64,000 bases of DNA from JBAIYU01 sp036763085 (GCF_036763085.1 NZ_JBAIYU010000010.1:62001-126000); one strand, 5' to 3'; positions 24,676-33,570 are shown, counted from the stretch's first letter. Made by a program: numbers and translations. The notes: generated by a model not told the origin, from the letters alone.

Positions 24676-25287
24676 TTAATTAGTTGTAGTCGTAGCGCGA
24701 GTTACTTTGACCTTTAATAAACTAATTACACTTGATAGTACAGCAATAGATAAAACAGAATATAAACCTTGTACTAGCCCCACAGCATAACTTCCCGATA
24801 GCACGACAGCAAAATCTATTACAAAGTTAACCTTTCCAGGATCCCAGTTAAATTCTCGCTGTAAATATAATGTTAGAATATTAGCCCCTCCAAGCGATGA
24901 TCCATTTGAGAAAAGAAAGGCTACACCTGCCCCTATCATTACGCCACCTAAGATCGCACTTAAGAATGGATGGATAGCAAAACTAGTTATCCAACGATCC
25001 ATTTCTGTCATAAACGATAAACTTACCACCGAAAAGATGGTCGAAAGAGTAAAGTTTACTCCCATCCGCATAATTGAAAGAATGTAAAACGGAATGTTTA
25101 CCAATATAAACACAGTAGAAAAAGGTATTTGCCAGAAGTAAGAAGCGCTTAGGGCTAATCCCGCTGTTCCACCAGTTACTAGTTGCGCATGATGCATAAT
25201 CAAGATGCCTACGCTCACAATTAAGCAACCTATAAGCATCTTAGTTACCTTCACCAAATTATTTAATGTCAAAAGTTTGACCATCAT
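24676..25287 (-). CDS. YitT-family membrane protein
   Basis: About 203 residues with five membrane helices. HHAQLVTGGTAGLALSASYF and GVAFLFSNGSSLGGANIL are the two family signatures (DUF161). The C-terminal DUF2179 domain of longer YitT proteins is absent. ATG 25287 is best spaced from GAGAGGTG; ATG 25293 is closer. The family has no settled function. It is preceded by a structured leader with a terminator at 25331-25427, so it may be controlled by attenuation. Confidence 0.85.
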   Translation of the reverse strand: MMVKLLTLNNLVKVTKMLIGCLIVSVGILIMHHAQLVTGGTAGLALSASYFWQIPFSTVFILVNIPFYILSIMRMGVNFTLSTIFSVVSLSFMTEMDRWITSFAIHPFLSAILGGVMIGAGVAFLFSNGSSLGGANILTLYLQREFNWDPGKVNFVIDFAVVLSGSYAVGLVQGLYSVLSIAVLSSVISLLKVKVTRATTTTN

Positions 25288-25330
25288 TATCATTCACCTC
25301 TCTCATCTATCAAAAATAAATCTTTATAAT

Positions 25331-25427
25331 AAAAAAAGCCTATGCAGTTAATGCATAGGCCACATTGCCTTATCCAAATACTTGAACGAACGATCAAGTT
25401 TTTTGAAGCGTATTTCTTATATGGCCT
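25331..25427 (-). promoter_or_regulatory. riboswitch-like leader of the YitT gene
   Basis: On the minus strand a 9-bp stem AGGCCATAT (25427-25419) / ATGTGGCCT (25365-25357) encloses about 50 bases with an inner ACTTGA/TCAAGT hairpin. Its 3' arm overlaps by four bases the terminator hairpin GCCTATGCA/TGCATAGGC (25360-25338), which is followed by TTTTTTT. The overlap would make the two mutually exclusive. No known riboswitch consensus was recognised. Confidence 0.5.
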
Positions 25428-25686
25428 TAATAATAACAGGAAAAAGACTATTTTGCAATATAAAATAAATTCCAATAACAAATAAAATATATTATTTAAT
25501 ATCTCTTCTATAGTATATGTTGCTACTTAATTTATTGACAAATCACTTCTGCCATCTTAACCTAAAATTATATTAGAAGTTGGATTTTTGAAAAATAATA
25601 CTAAATTCAAAGGATTATCTGCTAAAATTTCTACAGAAACAAATTAGCATCTACGCATGTGACAATATATACTTTCTTACATGCAT

Positions 25687-25718
25687 AAAAAGACAGCTCT
25701 AGGATAAGCTGCCTTTTT
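25687..25718 (-). terminator. terminator of the D,D-carboxypeptidase gene
   Basis: AAAAAGACAGCT / AGCTGCCTTTTT stem, 14 bp past the stop at 25732. Between 25430 and 25686 I see only AT-rich DNA with no supported feature. Confidence 0.75.
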
Positions 25719-25731
25719 GAGTGAAATATTT

Positions 25732-26538
25732 TTATAGGCCTAACTGCTGAAAGCCATAATCCAAAAGTTTAGCCGCATCAGACCATCGATAATCGCTGTT
25801 AAGAATTACTGCAACTAGCTGAACATTTTTCCTTGTCGCCGATGCCACTAAACATTCGCCAGCCGCATTAGTAAAGCCAGTTTTTACTCCGTTTGCGCCT
25901 TTATATGTTTTTAGAAGCTTGTTAGTATTTGTCACATGACTGACAGCACCACTAGTAAAACGAACATCATGTTCACGGCTTGCAACAATTTGGGCAAATA
26001 GCGGATTTGACATTCCGTAAGACGTAATCAGCGCCAAGTCATAAGCAGTAGTAAAATGATTTATCGGGTCTGGCAAACCATGCGGGTTTGTGAAATGAGT
26101 GCGGGTTGCCCCAATTGCTTCAGCCTTATCATTCATCTTTTGGACAAACTGTGGCACTGAGCCAGCAACGTTTTCGGCGATGACTTCCGCTGCATCATTT
26201 CCGGAAACCAACATCATTCCATACAACGCTTCCTGCAAAGTTAACTTGTCGCCCGCTTTTAATTCTAGACTAGACCCGTCACACAAAGCGGCTTGTGGGC
26301 TTGCCACTACAACACTGTTGAGGTTACCTTCTTCAATTGCGGTAATAAGCGTAACTATCTTTGTAGTACTTGCTGGATACATAATGTCATTTGCTTTTTT
26401 GTCAAATAGTACTTGGAGATCATCTGCCTTCATTAAAACAGCCGCCTCAGCTTCTATTTTAGGTGGTGATGATGCAGATACGAGATTGGCAATAACCACA
26501 ACAAGAACTATCGACAGTAATATAATCCGTTTTAGCAT
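25732..26538 (-). CDS. D-alanyl-D-alanine carboxypeptidase (S11, DacF-like), catalytic domain only
   Basis: A 268-residue penicillin-binding protein that trims the last D-Ala of peptidoglycan stem peptides. The catalytic triads are Ser57-Thr-Thr-Lys60, Ser112-Gly-Asn114 and Lys219-Thr-Gly221. A signal peptide covers about 1-22. The protein ends just after the catalytic domain, whereas DacA/DacF proteins of about 380 residues have a C-terminal beta domain and amphipathic anchor. No frameshift is visible downstream, so this is a short natural form. It is single-gene, with its own terminator. Confidence 0.92.
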   Translation of the reverse strand: MLKRIILLSIVLVVVIANLVSASSPPKIEAEAAVLMKADDLQVLFDKKANDIMYPASTTKIVTLITAIEEGNLNSVVVASPQAALCDGSSLELKAGDKLTLQEALYGMMLVSGNDAAEVIAENVAGSVPQFVQKMNDKAEAIGATRTHFTNPHGLPDPINHFTTAYDLALITSYGMSNPLFAQIVASREHDVRFTSGAVSHVTNTNKLLKTYKGANGVKTGFTNAAGECLVASATRKNVQLVAVILNSDYRWSDAAKLLDYGFQQLGL

Positions 26539-26640
26539 TAGCTCTTTCTCCCGAAAATAGTATTTTTATTAAGATCTACTTTCGATCAGAGCATCTTATT
26601 TTCCTTTTTTTTACTTTTATAGTAGTCTTGTTAAATTTTA

Positions 26641-28401
26641 CTAAAAAGTAAAGCGTTTAAGTAAGGTCTGCAATTCACCAGCCATCAAGGATAAGGATTG
26701 ACTAGAAGCAGCAATCTCTTCCATTGATGCAGATTGTTCCTCGCCCGCTGCAGAAACAGTAAGTGTCTGATCGGCCGTATCTCTGCTAATTCTATCTACT
26801 GCCCTAACTGATGAGACTATTTGTTGGCTTCCTGACGCCATTTGTTGGATAGCTGCCGAAATATCTCGAATTTGTTCCGACACCTGCCCTATTTGTGTTT
26901 GAATTTCAACAAAAGCTTGGCCTGCGTTATTAACTACCTCTGCACCAACCTTAGCTTCTTTAGTGCCTTCACTCATGGCAAAAACCGCTTGCTCAGTATC
27001 AACTTGCACGGCACTAATAAGATCGGCGATTTGCTTTGCTGCCTGTTGCGACTGTTCAGCCAGCTTCCTTACTTCTTCCGCAACAACTGCAAATCCACGA
27101 CCTTGTTCGCCCGCCCGTGCGGCTTCAATCGCTGCATTTAACGCCAAGAGATTAGTTTGTCCCGCAATCCCTGAAATCGTCTCAACAATTTGTCCAATTT
27201 CTTTAGAGCTTTCCCCTAGTTTAGCAACAACATCTGCTGAGCGAGTAACAGTTAATTCTATGCTCTGCATTTGATTAATAGCTTTTTCCACTGTTTTTCG
27301 CCCATTAGCAGCAGCGTTATTGGCATTATCTGAAACAACAGCTACATTATTAGAGTTTGCAGCAACCTGCTGTATACTTGCCGACATCTGCTCTATAACC
27401 GCAACTGCTTCGTTGATAGCTTCTACTTGTTGCTGCGTTCCTTGAGAAATCTCTGTAACAGTTGAGGCTACTTGGTTTACAGCCTGTGCTGACTGTTCTG
27501 CACCCATTTTCAATTCACCCGATGAAATATTGACTTGCTCAGCTGCATTTGAAACTTGACTAATTAGATTTCTTAGATTTGCTGCCATAGTATCAAACGC
27601 CGTAATTAGCGCCTGGATTTCATCATTACCATTATAGGAAATTTGCTTCACTGTTAAATTCCCGCCGGCAATTGCTGCTGCCACTGAAACTACTTCTTTC
27701 AATGGTTTAGCAATACGGCGCGAAAACCAAATACCTAACACAATAGAAATAATTATTACTAAACAAGAGATACCTATAATCAGGTTTTCAATTGACTGCT
27801 CAGCTTCTTGACTTTGCTTAACCCTTAGATCCATCCGTTCTGTTAGAAAAATAGCAAAATCTTGGAGCTTTGCTTCTGCGTCAAAACTCGACTGAGCAGC
27901 TGTAGCTACGTAGCTGAGGGCCTCCTGTTGACCCTTTTGTTTATATATTTCAATAGTTTTATCGGTTACTTTATGATAATTGCTTAATGCTGCTTTGGTC
28001 TCAGCAACTTTTTGTTTTCCTTCTGGGGTAGTCAGGTTTTTCTCTAAAGACGCGAAGTACTTATCCATTTTTCTCCGAGATTCTTCATACTGCTGAAGAT
28101 AAGTAGGGTTGCCTGATAATAAATAACCCCTTGCTTGATATCCTTGATTCTTCAGTTCGACTGTTACATCTTTAACATCAAAAACCAAAGGAGCACTGCG
28201 TTGCACTAGACCTACATAACCTTTTTGAACTTCATCATTTTTAATTTTGCTGTAAATAGTTAACCCTGAAAAGATTGTGGTAATAAATAGAATAAGAATG
28301 ATGATTTTTGCCCCAATAGTCAACTGAAACTTACTTTTACTTAACACTTGCTCAATTACCCCCATAAATTTGATTAGATAAAAAACAAAAAATGCAGCCA
28401 T
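26641..28401 (-). CDS. methyl-accepting chemotaxis protein with 4-helix-bundle sensor
   Basis: A 586-residue chemoreceptor. One membrane helix lies at about 28-48 and a second at about 205-225, flanking an extracytoplasmic helical domain of the 4HB_MCP type. A HAMP domain follows (about 226-280). The signalling tip is GQTNLLALNAAIEAARAGEQ with GRGFAVVAEEVRKLAEQS. GGGGGAG precedes ATG 28401. A c-di-GMP-I riboswitch and a consensus promoter lie directly upstream, so receptor synthesis should respond to c-di-GMP. No CheA/CheW gene is nearby. Confidence 0.93.
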   Translation of the reverse strand: MAAFFVFYLIKFMGVIEQVLSKSKFQLTIGAKIIILILFITTIFSGLTIYSKIKNDEVQKGYVGLVQRSAPLVFDVKDVTVELKNQGYQARGYLLSGNPTYLQQYEESRRKMDKYFASLEKNLTTPEGKQKVAETKAALSNYHKVTDKTIEIYKQKGQQEALSYVATAAQSSFDAEAKLQDFAIFLTERMDLRVKQSQEAEQSIENLIIGISCLVIIISIVLGIWFSRRIAKPLKEVVSVAAAIAGGNLTVKQISYNGNDEIQALITAFDTMAANLRNLISQVSNAAEQVNISSGELKMGAEQSAQAVNQVASTVTEISQGTQQQVEAINEAVAVIEQMSASIQQVAANSNNVAVVSDNANNAAANGRKTVEKAINQMQSIELTVTRSADVVAKLGESSKEIGQIVETISGIAGQTNLLALNAAIEAARAGEQGRGFAVVAEEVRKLAEQSQQAAKQIADLISAVQVDTEQAVFAMSEGTKEAKVGAEVVNNAGQAFVEIQTQIGQVSEQIRDISAAIQQMASGSQQIVSSVRAVDRISRDTADQTLTVSAAGEEQSASMEEIAASSQSLSLMAGELQTLLKRFTF

Positions 28402-28445
28402 GGCATACTCCCCCGACTACATTTTAACTAAAAGTTACTACAAAA

Positions 28446-28524
28446 TGCAGTCTGGCAGTCATAAGGCATCAGCCTCTTAGACCCATAACTTTGCGTCATT
28501 ACCTTTCGATAATTTTGCCAAATA
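28446..28524 (-). promoter_or_regulatory. c-di-GMP-I (GEMM) riboswitch
   Basis: On the minus strand the core reads GGCAAA (28519-28514), a P2 stem with GAAA tetraloop (28507-28504), GACGCAAAG (28497-28489), GGTCTAA and a 3' GACTGCCA. These are the conserved blocks of the GEMM-I aptamer, in order. A hairpin (28415-28452) overlaps its 3' end and abuts the GGGGGAG ribosome binding site, giving a plausible translational switch. Confidence 0.85.
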
Positions 28525-28561
28525 TTTAGTTTTTGTGACAAATTTTTGCACAACGTTACAA

Positions 28562-28590
28562 ATTATACCAGGTGTAAAGTTGTCTGTCTA
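28562..28590 (-). promoter_or_regulatory. promoter of the riboswitch-chemoreceptor unit
   Basis: On the minus strand, TAGACA (28590-28585) and TATAAT (28567-28562) have a 17-bp spacer and lie about 40 bp before the aptamer. With the riboswitch this explains most of the 334-bp gap 28402-28735. Confidence 0.65.
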
Positions 28591-28676
28591 CTATTTAGTT
28601 TATTAGTTGTCCTAATACTTATAATTAATTTAAATTAACTACTATTTACTTTGAATATAAAATAGCTTCAATAAAC

Positions 28677-28715
28677 AAAAGATGAGCCAATACATGTTTG
28701 TTTTGGCCCATCTTT
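28677..28715 (-). terminator. terminator of the 5-oxoprolinase operon
   Basis: AAAAGATGAGCCAA pairs with TTGGCCCATCTTT around a short loop, 21 bp past the stop of kipA. Confidence 0.75.
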
Positions 28716-28735
28716 ATTTAGATTGCGCAGTAAAT

Positions 28736-29740
28736 TCAAAACAAATTTCCATCGACTGCAGCCTTAACGTCCTGAATTAGCTGTTCTCTTTCAATATACA
28801 ATATTTCCGCTTCTTTCAAAGATATTTCTTGAAATACTATTAGACTTTCCGGCTTAAGCTGGCCTATTACAGCTATATCGACATTAGCGGCTTGGGCTAT
28901 CTTAGGATATCCGCCCACTGTCTGACGATCAGCTAATAGTATGATAGGGCTACCATCAGGAGGTACTTGAATAGTACCTAGCGAGACGGCTTCTGAGATC
29001 ATCTCTAGAGATTCCTTAAGTCTTAAGAGTTCACCAGACAACCTATACCCCATTCTGTCTGATTGAATTGTAACTTTGAATTCTCTATTAAAAAAGTTAT
29101 ATATGCTTTCTTCAGAAAAGTAATCAAATTGGATGCCGCGAATAACCCTAATCACTACAGCTTTCCCCTCCTGTGGAAGGTGGTTTCTACCAAAGAACCA
29201 GGAAGATGTCAAAAAGGCTTTACTTGTGCTTGCCATTGATAACTGCTTAATTAGACGGCTAGATTTTTTACTAATGGTATTTGTTGTAATTATATCACCT
29301 TTAGCTATGGCCCGCCCTTGAAAACCGCCAATTCCTGCCCGCAGATATGTACTTTTACTGTTCATTACCTCATATACATTGAATCCGCCAGCAACAGCGA
29401 GATAAGCGCGGCAGCCTTGTGTGCAGGCGCCAAATTCCAAAATACTGCCTCGTTTAATAAGGACAGGACGCCACATTGGTATTGACTCGCCGTCAACAAT
29501 AGGGGATAAATCGCCACCAGTAATTGCTATTAATTTATCTTCACTAAATTTGAGTGCCGGTCCCATTATAGTAATTTCCAGTGCTGCTTCACCTTCGTCA
29601 TTACCTATCAAGATATTGGCGATTCGCATGGAAAAGGTGTCCATTGCCCCACCGACTATAACTCCATGTTTTTGGTAGCCATACCTGCCTAAATCTTGAA
29701 TCGACGATTGCAGACCCGGTCTAATAACTTCTATACTCAT
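28736..29740 (-). CDS. pxpC: 5-oxoprolinase subunit C (KipA; biotin-dependent carboxyltransferase-like fold)
   Basis: A 334-residue subunit of the ATP-dependent 5-oxoprolinase PxpABC, which opens 5-oxoproline to glutamate. The N-terminus (IRPGLQSSIQDLGRYGYQKHG) and DRMGYRLSG are family signatures. AIVSEAVSLGTIQVPPDG-type residues (MISEAVSLGTIQVPP) and LLADRQTVGGYPKIA complete the allophanate-hydrolase-2 fold. Its ATG overlaps the pxpB stop by 4 bp. It is the last gene of an operon whose order equals that of Bacillus subtilis ycsF-ycsG-ycsI-kipI-kipA. A homologous copy exists at 33728-34681. Confidence 0.93.
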   Translation of the reverse strand: MSIEVIRPGLQSSIQDLGRYGYQKHGVIVGGAMDTFSMRIANILIGNDEGEAALEITIMGPALKFSEDKLIAITGGDLSPIVDGESIPMWRPVLIKRGSILEFGACTQGCRAYLAVAGGFNVYEVMNSKSTYLRAGIGGFQGRAIAKGDIITTNTISKKSSRLIKQLSMASTSKAFLTSSWFFGRNHLPQEGKAVVIRVIRGIQFDYFSEESIYNFFNREFKVTIQSDRMGYRLSGELLRLKESLEMISEAVSLGTIQVPPDGSPIILLADRQTVGGYPKIAQAANVDIAVIGQLKPESLIVFQEISLKEAEILYIEREQLIQDVKAAVDGNLF

Positions 29741-30492
29741 TGTTTTCCCTCCCTAAGCTTTTCATACTCTTTAAGAGAAATAGGGCGAAAACGAACAATG
29801 TCTCCTGCTTGAAGCAAACTAGGAGGATCTTCAGTGGGACGGAATAATTCCACTGGTGTACTGCCGATCAGCTGCCACCCTCCTGGTGTTGTTATGGGAT
29901 ATATTCCTGTCTGCATACCAGCAATACCGACAGATCTAGCCGGAATAGCAGTACGCGGAGATTGACGGCGCGGCGCGGCAATTCTTTCAGACATCCCCCC
30001 TAAGTAAGGAAAGCCTGGTGCAAAACCGATCATATATACTAGATATTCACCGCTTGAATGAATTTCGATCACTTCATCTATATTAAGCTTATTCTGCTCA
30101 GCTACATACGGCAAATCCGGTCCAAACTCACCACCATAACAAACCGGAATTTCAACTACTTTAGGATTACTTTTAAAAGAGCTCCCCAATTTCCCAACCG
30201 CTTCTTTCAAAATACCTGTCACTATCTGATGTGCCATACTATATTTGAGTCCTATCGCTTGTTTGCAATTCTTCATTACCACTAAAGGATTATAAAACAC
30301 AGTTACACTAGAAAACGCTGAAACATATTCAATCATACCCGGGAAGGAATTTCTCTCAAGATATTCTCCTAAAGATTTAACTTTACTATTGATTTCTGGG
30401 CTGATACTTTTACCAAACTCAACCAAAACCGCCGTTTCACTTAGCGGTAGAAATTGAATGTCGATATTATTTTCTTTATTTACCTGATCCAA
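29737..30492 (-). CDS. pxpB: 5-oxoprolinase subunit B (KipI)
   Basis: About 251 residues of the allophanate-hydrolase-1 fold. PVCYGGEFGPDL, then IGFAPGFPYLGGM and TPGGWQLIGSTPVELF are diagnostic. It works with PxpC and PxpA in ATP-dependent 5-oxoproline cleavage; the Bacillus homologue also inhibits the KinA kinase. TTG 30492 is preferred, because AGAGGTGA lies 5 bases upstream; GTG 30501 lies inside that ribosome binding site. It overlaps pxpC by 4 bp. A 43-bp hairpin separates it from the preceding ycsI gene. Confidence 0.93.
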   Translation of the reverse strand: MDQVNKENNIDIQFLPLSETAVLVEFGKSISPEINSKVKSLGEYLERNSFPGMIEYVSAFSSVTVFYNPLVVMKNCKQAIGLKYSMAHQIVTGILKEAVGKLGSSFKSNPKVVEIPVCYGGEFGPDLPYVAEQNKLNIDEVIEIHSSGEYLVYMIGFAPGFPYLGGMSERIAAPRRQSPRTAIPARSVGIAGMQTGIYPITTPGGWQLIGSTPVELFRPTEDPPSLLQAGDIVRFRPISLKEYEKLREGKQ

Positions 30493-30558
30493 AAATATCA
30501 CCTCTTTAGCTGCGAATAAGAATACTTTTGTTAATAAGTTCTGTCAGCAGCATTAGAA

Positions 30559-30601
30559 GGCTGACGGCAAATACTTTTATGTATTGTTCTTGCCGTCAGC
30601 C
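30559..30601 (-). repeat. intercistronic inverted repeat in the 5-oxoprolinase operon
   Basis: A perfect 12-bp stem GGCTGACGGCAA / TTGCCGTCAGCC encloses an inner AATAC/GTATT stem. There is no long U-run on the minus strand, so it may be a processing or stability element rather than a terminator. Confidence 0.7.
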
Positions 30602-30615
30602 ACACCTTTATTGCT

Positions 30616-31407
30616 CTATAGAACTCCAAGCTGTTCGTCGCGAACATCTGTTATAAACATATGCCCTGGAGCGTGGGTAATCATAAGCTCCGGTTTTACA
30701 TGCATAGCTACTGCTTGCGGAGTTGCACCACATGCCCAGAAAACAGGAACTTCCCCAGGTTTAATTGTAACAGAATCTCCAAAGTCAGGTTTATATATAT
30801 CCTTAATTCCAATACTTTCGGGATTACCGATATGTATTGGCGCTCCATGAACAGCTGGGAAACGTGAGGTAACCTGTACAGCACGAACTACATCTCTTTC
30901 AGGAATGGGTCGCATACTAACCACCATTGGTCCTTCAAATCTTCCTGCTTTGACACAAGAAATGTTGGTTTTGAACATAGGGACATTGCAATCTTCCTCA
31001 ATATGACGAACTGAAATTCCATTATTCATTAACGGATGTTCAAACGTAAAGCTGCAGCCGAGAAGAAAGGCAACCATATCATCTTCCCAATAATCAATAA
31101 TATCAGAAACTTCTTCGGCTAATTCGCCTTGCCGATAAATTCTGTATTTCGGAATGTCTGTTCTTAGATCGGCTTGTGGAGCTACAATTCTAGGAATAGG
31201 GCAACCTGGTTCAGTCACATCAAGAACAGGGCAGGGTTTGGGATTACGCTGACAAAATAAGAGAAATTCAAAAGCCAAATCTTTTTTAAGAATAGCGAGA
31301 TTTGCTTGGGTAAAACCCTTAGCCATCCCTGAAGTTGGCTTTATCAATTCGTTATTTCGAATTAATGCACGTACCTGTGCTGACCTCATATTGGCAAGGT
31401 CTCTCAT
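30616..31407 (-). CDS. putative hydro-lyase, DUF1445 (YcsI / D-glutamate cyclase-like)
   Basis: A 263-residue enzyme of the DUF1445 family. The N-terminus (NMRSAQVRALIRNNELIKPTSG) and the C-terminal VFWACGATPQAVA with ITHAPGHMFITD are conserved family regions. Mammalian relatives convert D-glutamate to 5-oxo-D-proline, which makes sense beside 5-oxoprolinase. AGAGGTGAAGG precedes the ATG. It occupies the ycsI position of the conserved operon. Enzymatic activity of the bacterial protein is inferred from the family and its neighbours. Confidence 0.88.
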   Translation of the reverse strand: MRDLANMRSAQVRALIRNNELIKPTSGMAKGFTQANLAILKKDLAFEFLLFCQRNPKPCPVLDVTEPGCPIPRIVAPQADLRTDIPKYRIYRQGELAEEVSDIIDYWEDDMVAFLLGCSFTFEHPLMNNGISVRHIEEDCNVPMFKTNISCVKAGRFEGPMVVSMRPIPERDVVRAVQVTSRFPAVHGAPIHIGNPESIGIKDIYKPDFGDSVTIKPGEVPVFWACGATPQAVAMHVKPELMITHAPGHMFITDVRDEQLGVL

Positions 31408-31439
31408 ACCTTCACCTCTGCTATTAATTTTAAATTTAT

Positions 31440-32672
31440 CTATTTAAATAATTTAGGAAGCTCATTTATTAATGTGTATCCGCCCATATAGGTCATAATC
31501 ACTACAACGAAAATACCGAATATAGTCATCCAGATAGGATGCTTATACGCACCGACAATCTTTTTATTATGTGCCGCCAGTAAAATAGTACCTAGTGTTA
31601 TAGGAAGAATAAGTCCATTTAGCGCACCCACCATTACTAATACTTTGACCGGTCTGCCAATTATTGCGAAAACTAGTGTCGAAATAATTATAAATCCGAT
31701 AATAATGAAACGATAATTCGACTCCAATTTAGGATGGAAAGTACGGATGAAAGAAACAGATGTATAAGCGGCTCCAATAACTGAGGTAATTGCTGCTGCC
31801 CACATAACTATGCCAAATACTTTATAACCTGCAGCTCCAGCTGCCAGTTTGAATACGGATGCTGGTGGATTTGCTGCATCTATTGCTAAACCTTGGGAAA
31901 CAACTCCAAGTGCCGCTAAAAATAATACAACACGCATAACTCCAGTAACTAAGATTCCTGTTACCGAACTTTTAGTTACTTCAGGTAAAGCATTAACACC
32001 TGTAACACCTGCATCCAATAGTCGGTGACCGCCAGCAAATGTTATATAGCCGCCCACAGTACCACCTACAAGCGTAACAATTGCCATCATATCAATCTGA
32101 TCAGGAATTATACTTTTAACCATTGCTTCACCTACCGGCGGAGCAGATGTTATAGCTACATAGACAGTAAGAGCAATCATTACAAAACCAGCAACCTGGG
32201 TAAATCTGTCCATAGCTTTTCCAGCCTCTTTAACAAGGAAAATTGCAATTGCAACAACCGCACTAAAGATTGCACCATGTATTGGTGAAACACCAAGTAT
32301 AACGTTTACACCAAGCCCCGCTCCAGCTATGTTCCCAATATTAAAAGCTAGGCCTCCCATTACAATCAAAAGTGCTACAAAATACCCTAGACCCGGAAGA
32401 ACGCCATTTGCAATATCTTGACCGCGTTTGCCTGAAACAGCAATTATTCGCCAAACATTCATTTGCGCCCCGATATCTAGTATTATTGACATCAAGATAA
32501 CGAACCCAAAGCTTGCTGCTAGCTTTTGTGTAAATACCGTAGTTTGAGTTAGGAAGCCTGGGCCTATGGCGGACGTCGCCATTAAAAAAGCCGCTCCTAA
32601 TAGTAGATCCCAATTTGATTTTACGGTCATCGTCGGTTTAGTATCGTTTGCACTCCTTTTTACTGGTTCCAT
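31440..32672 (-). CDS. NRAMP-related transporter (YcsG-like)
   Basis: A 410-residue membrane protein with about 11 helices and the NRAMP fold. The first helix reads ATSAIGPGFLTQTT where true metal transporters have DPGN, so the metal-coordinating Asp and Asn are missing. Helix 6 lacks the Met-Pro-His motif. Together with its place between pxpA and ycsI, this suggests a non-metal substrate such as 5-oxoproline. GGAGG lies 8 bases before the ATG. It is the second gene of the operon, 28 bp after pxpA. Confidence 0.88.
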   Translation of the reverse strand: MEPVKRSANDTKPTMTVKSNWDLLLGAAFLMATSAIGPGFLTQTTVFTQKLAASFGFVILMSIILDIGAQMNVWRIIAVSGKRGQDIANGVLPGLGYFVALLIVMGGLAFNIGNIAGAGLGVNVILGVSPIHGAIFSAVVAIAIFLVKEAGKAMDRFTQVAGFVMIALTVYVAITSAPPVGEAMVKSIIPDQIDMMAIVTLVGGTVGGYITFAGGHRLLDAGVTGVNALPEVTKSSVTGILVTGVMRVVLFLAALGVVSQGLAIDAANPPASVFKLAAGAAGYKVFGIVMWAAAITSVIGAAYTSVSFIRTFHPKLESNYRFIIIGFIIISTLVFAIIGRPVKVLVMVGALNGLILPITLGTILLAAHNKKIVGAYKHPIWMTIFGIFVVVIMTYMGGYTLINELPKLFK

Positions 32673-32700
32673 AATATTTCCTCCCTTAATTATTCAAAAT

Positions 32701-33462
32701 TTACTTTCCTATAGCCTGTACAGCTACACTTGATTCGAGCAAATGCTCACGAATCTTACGAGCAAATTCCAGTGCATGGATTCCATCACCGTGTATACAG
32801 ACTGTATCAGCCTTTATCGCAATTTCCTGGTCTTGCTGGGTCATTACCGTACTTTCCTTAACCATACGAATGACCTGACTTATAGCTTGATTATCATCCG
32901 TAATCAAAGCATTTGGTTGATTCCTGGGAGTAAGAGTTCCATCAATTTGATATGTTCTGTCGGCAAAAACTTCATGCGCCGTTCTTAGGCCAATCCGCTC
33001 GGCAGCACTAACTGAATGACTGCTGGAGAGACCAAATAAAATCAGCTCCGGGTCAACCTTGTATACAGCTTCGGCAATTGCCTCAGATAGAACCAGGCTT
33101 TTCGCGGCCATATTATATAGGGCTCCATGTGGCTTCACATGCTGCATTCTGCCCCCTTCTGCTTTTACAAAGGCAGCCAATGCCCCTACCTGATAAACAA
33201 CCATATCATAGGCTTCTTTCGGAGAAATATCCATATTACGTCTGCCAAAGCCTGCTAAATCAGGCAAACCTGGGTGAGCTCCAATTGCAACATTATTTGC
33301 GAGAGCAGCCTTAACTGTCTTATTCATTACGCCCGGATCTCCGGCATGAAAGCCACAGGCAATATTTGCAGATGTAACAAACTTCATAATCTCTTGGTCT
33401 GACCCGATTGTATAAGCTCCAAAACTTTCTCCTAAATCACAATTTAAATCAACTCGATACAA
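32701..33462 (-). CDS. pxpA: 5-oxoprolinase subunit A (LamB/YcsF family)
   Basis: A 253-residue subunit carrying the hydrolytic centre of 5-oxoprolinase. RVDLNCDLGESFGAYTIG, then SANIACGFHAGDP and HVKPHGALYN are the three YcsF signatures with the metal-binding His/Asp residues. The start is TTG 33462, with AAGGAG 8 bases upstream; an ATG a few bases earlier is out of frame. It is the first gene of the five-gene operon. A strong terminator upstream separates it from the second kipA copy. Confidence 0.93.
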   Translation of the reverse strand: MYRVDLNCDLGESFGAYTIGSDQEIMKFVTSANIACGFHAGDPGVMNKTVKAALANNVAIGAHPGLPDLAGFGRRNMDISPKEAYDMVVYQVGALAAFVKAEGGRMQHVKPHGALYNMAAKSLVLSEAIAEAVYKVDPELILFGLSSSHSVSAAERIGLRTAHEVFADRTYQIDGTLTPRNQPNALITDDNQAISQVIRMVKESTVMTQQDQEIAIKADTVCIHGDGIHALEFARKIREHLLESSVAVQAIGK

Positions 33463-33570
33463 TGTCCATTCTCCTTCCTATGTAGCTCTTTGATTTTACT
33501 GCCTTCTATTTCAACCACCTCCGAATAGATGCAATAGCACTAGTTAAAAATTCACCTTGATTTTAGGGTA

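Noticed and set aside
25331..25370. Partial similarity of the YitT leader to a fluoride riboswitch
   Set aside because: The similarity ends before the conserved 3' half, and the bases match the terminator stem instead.
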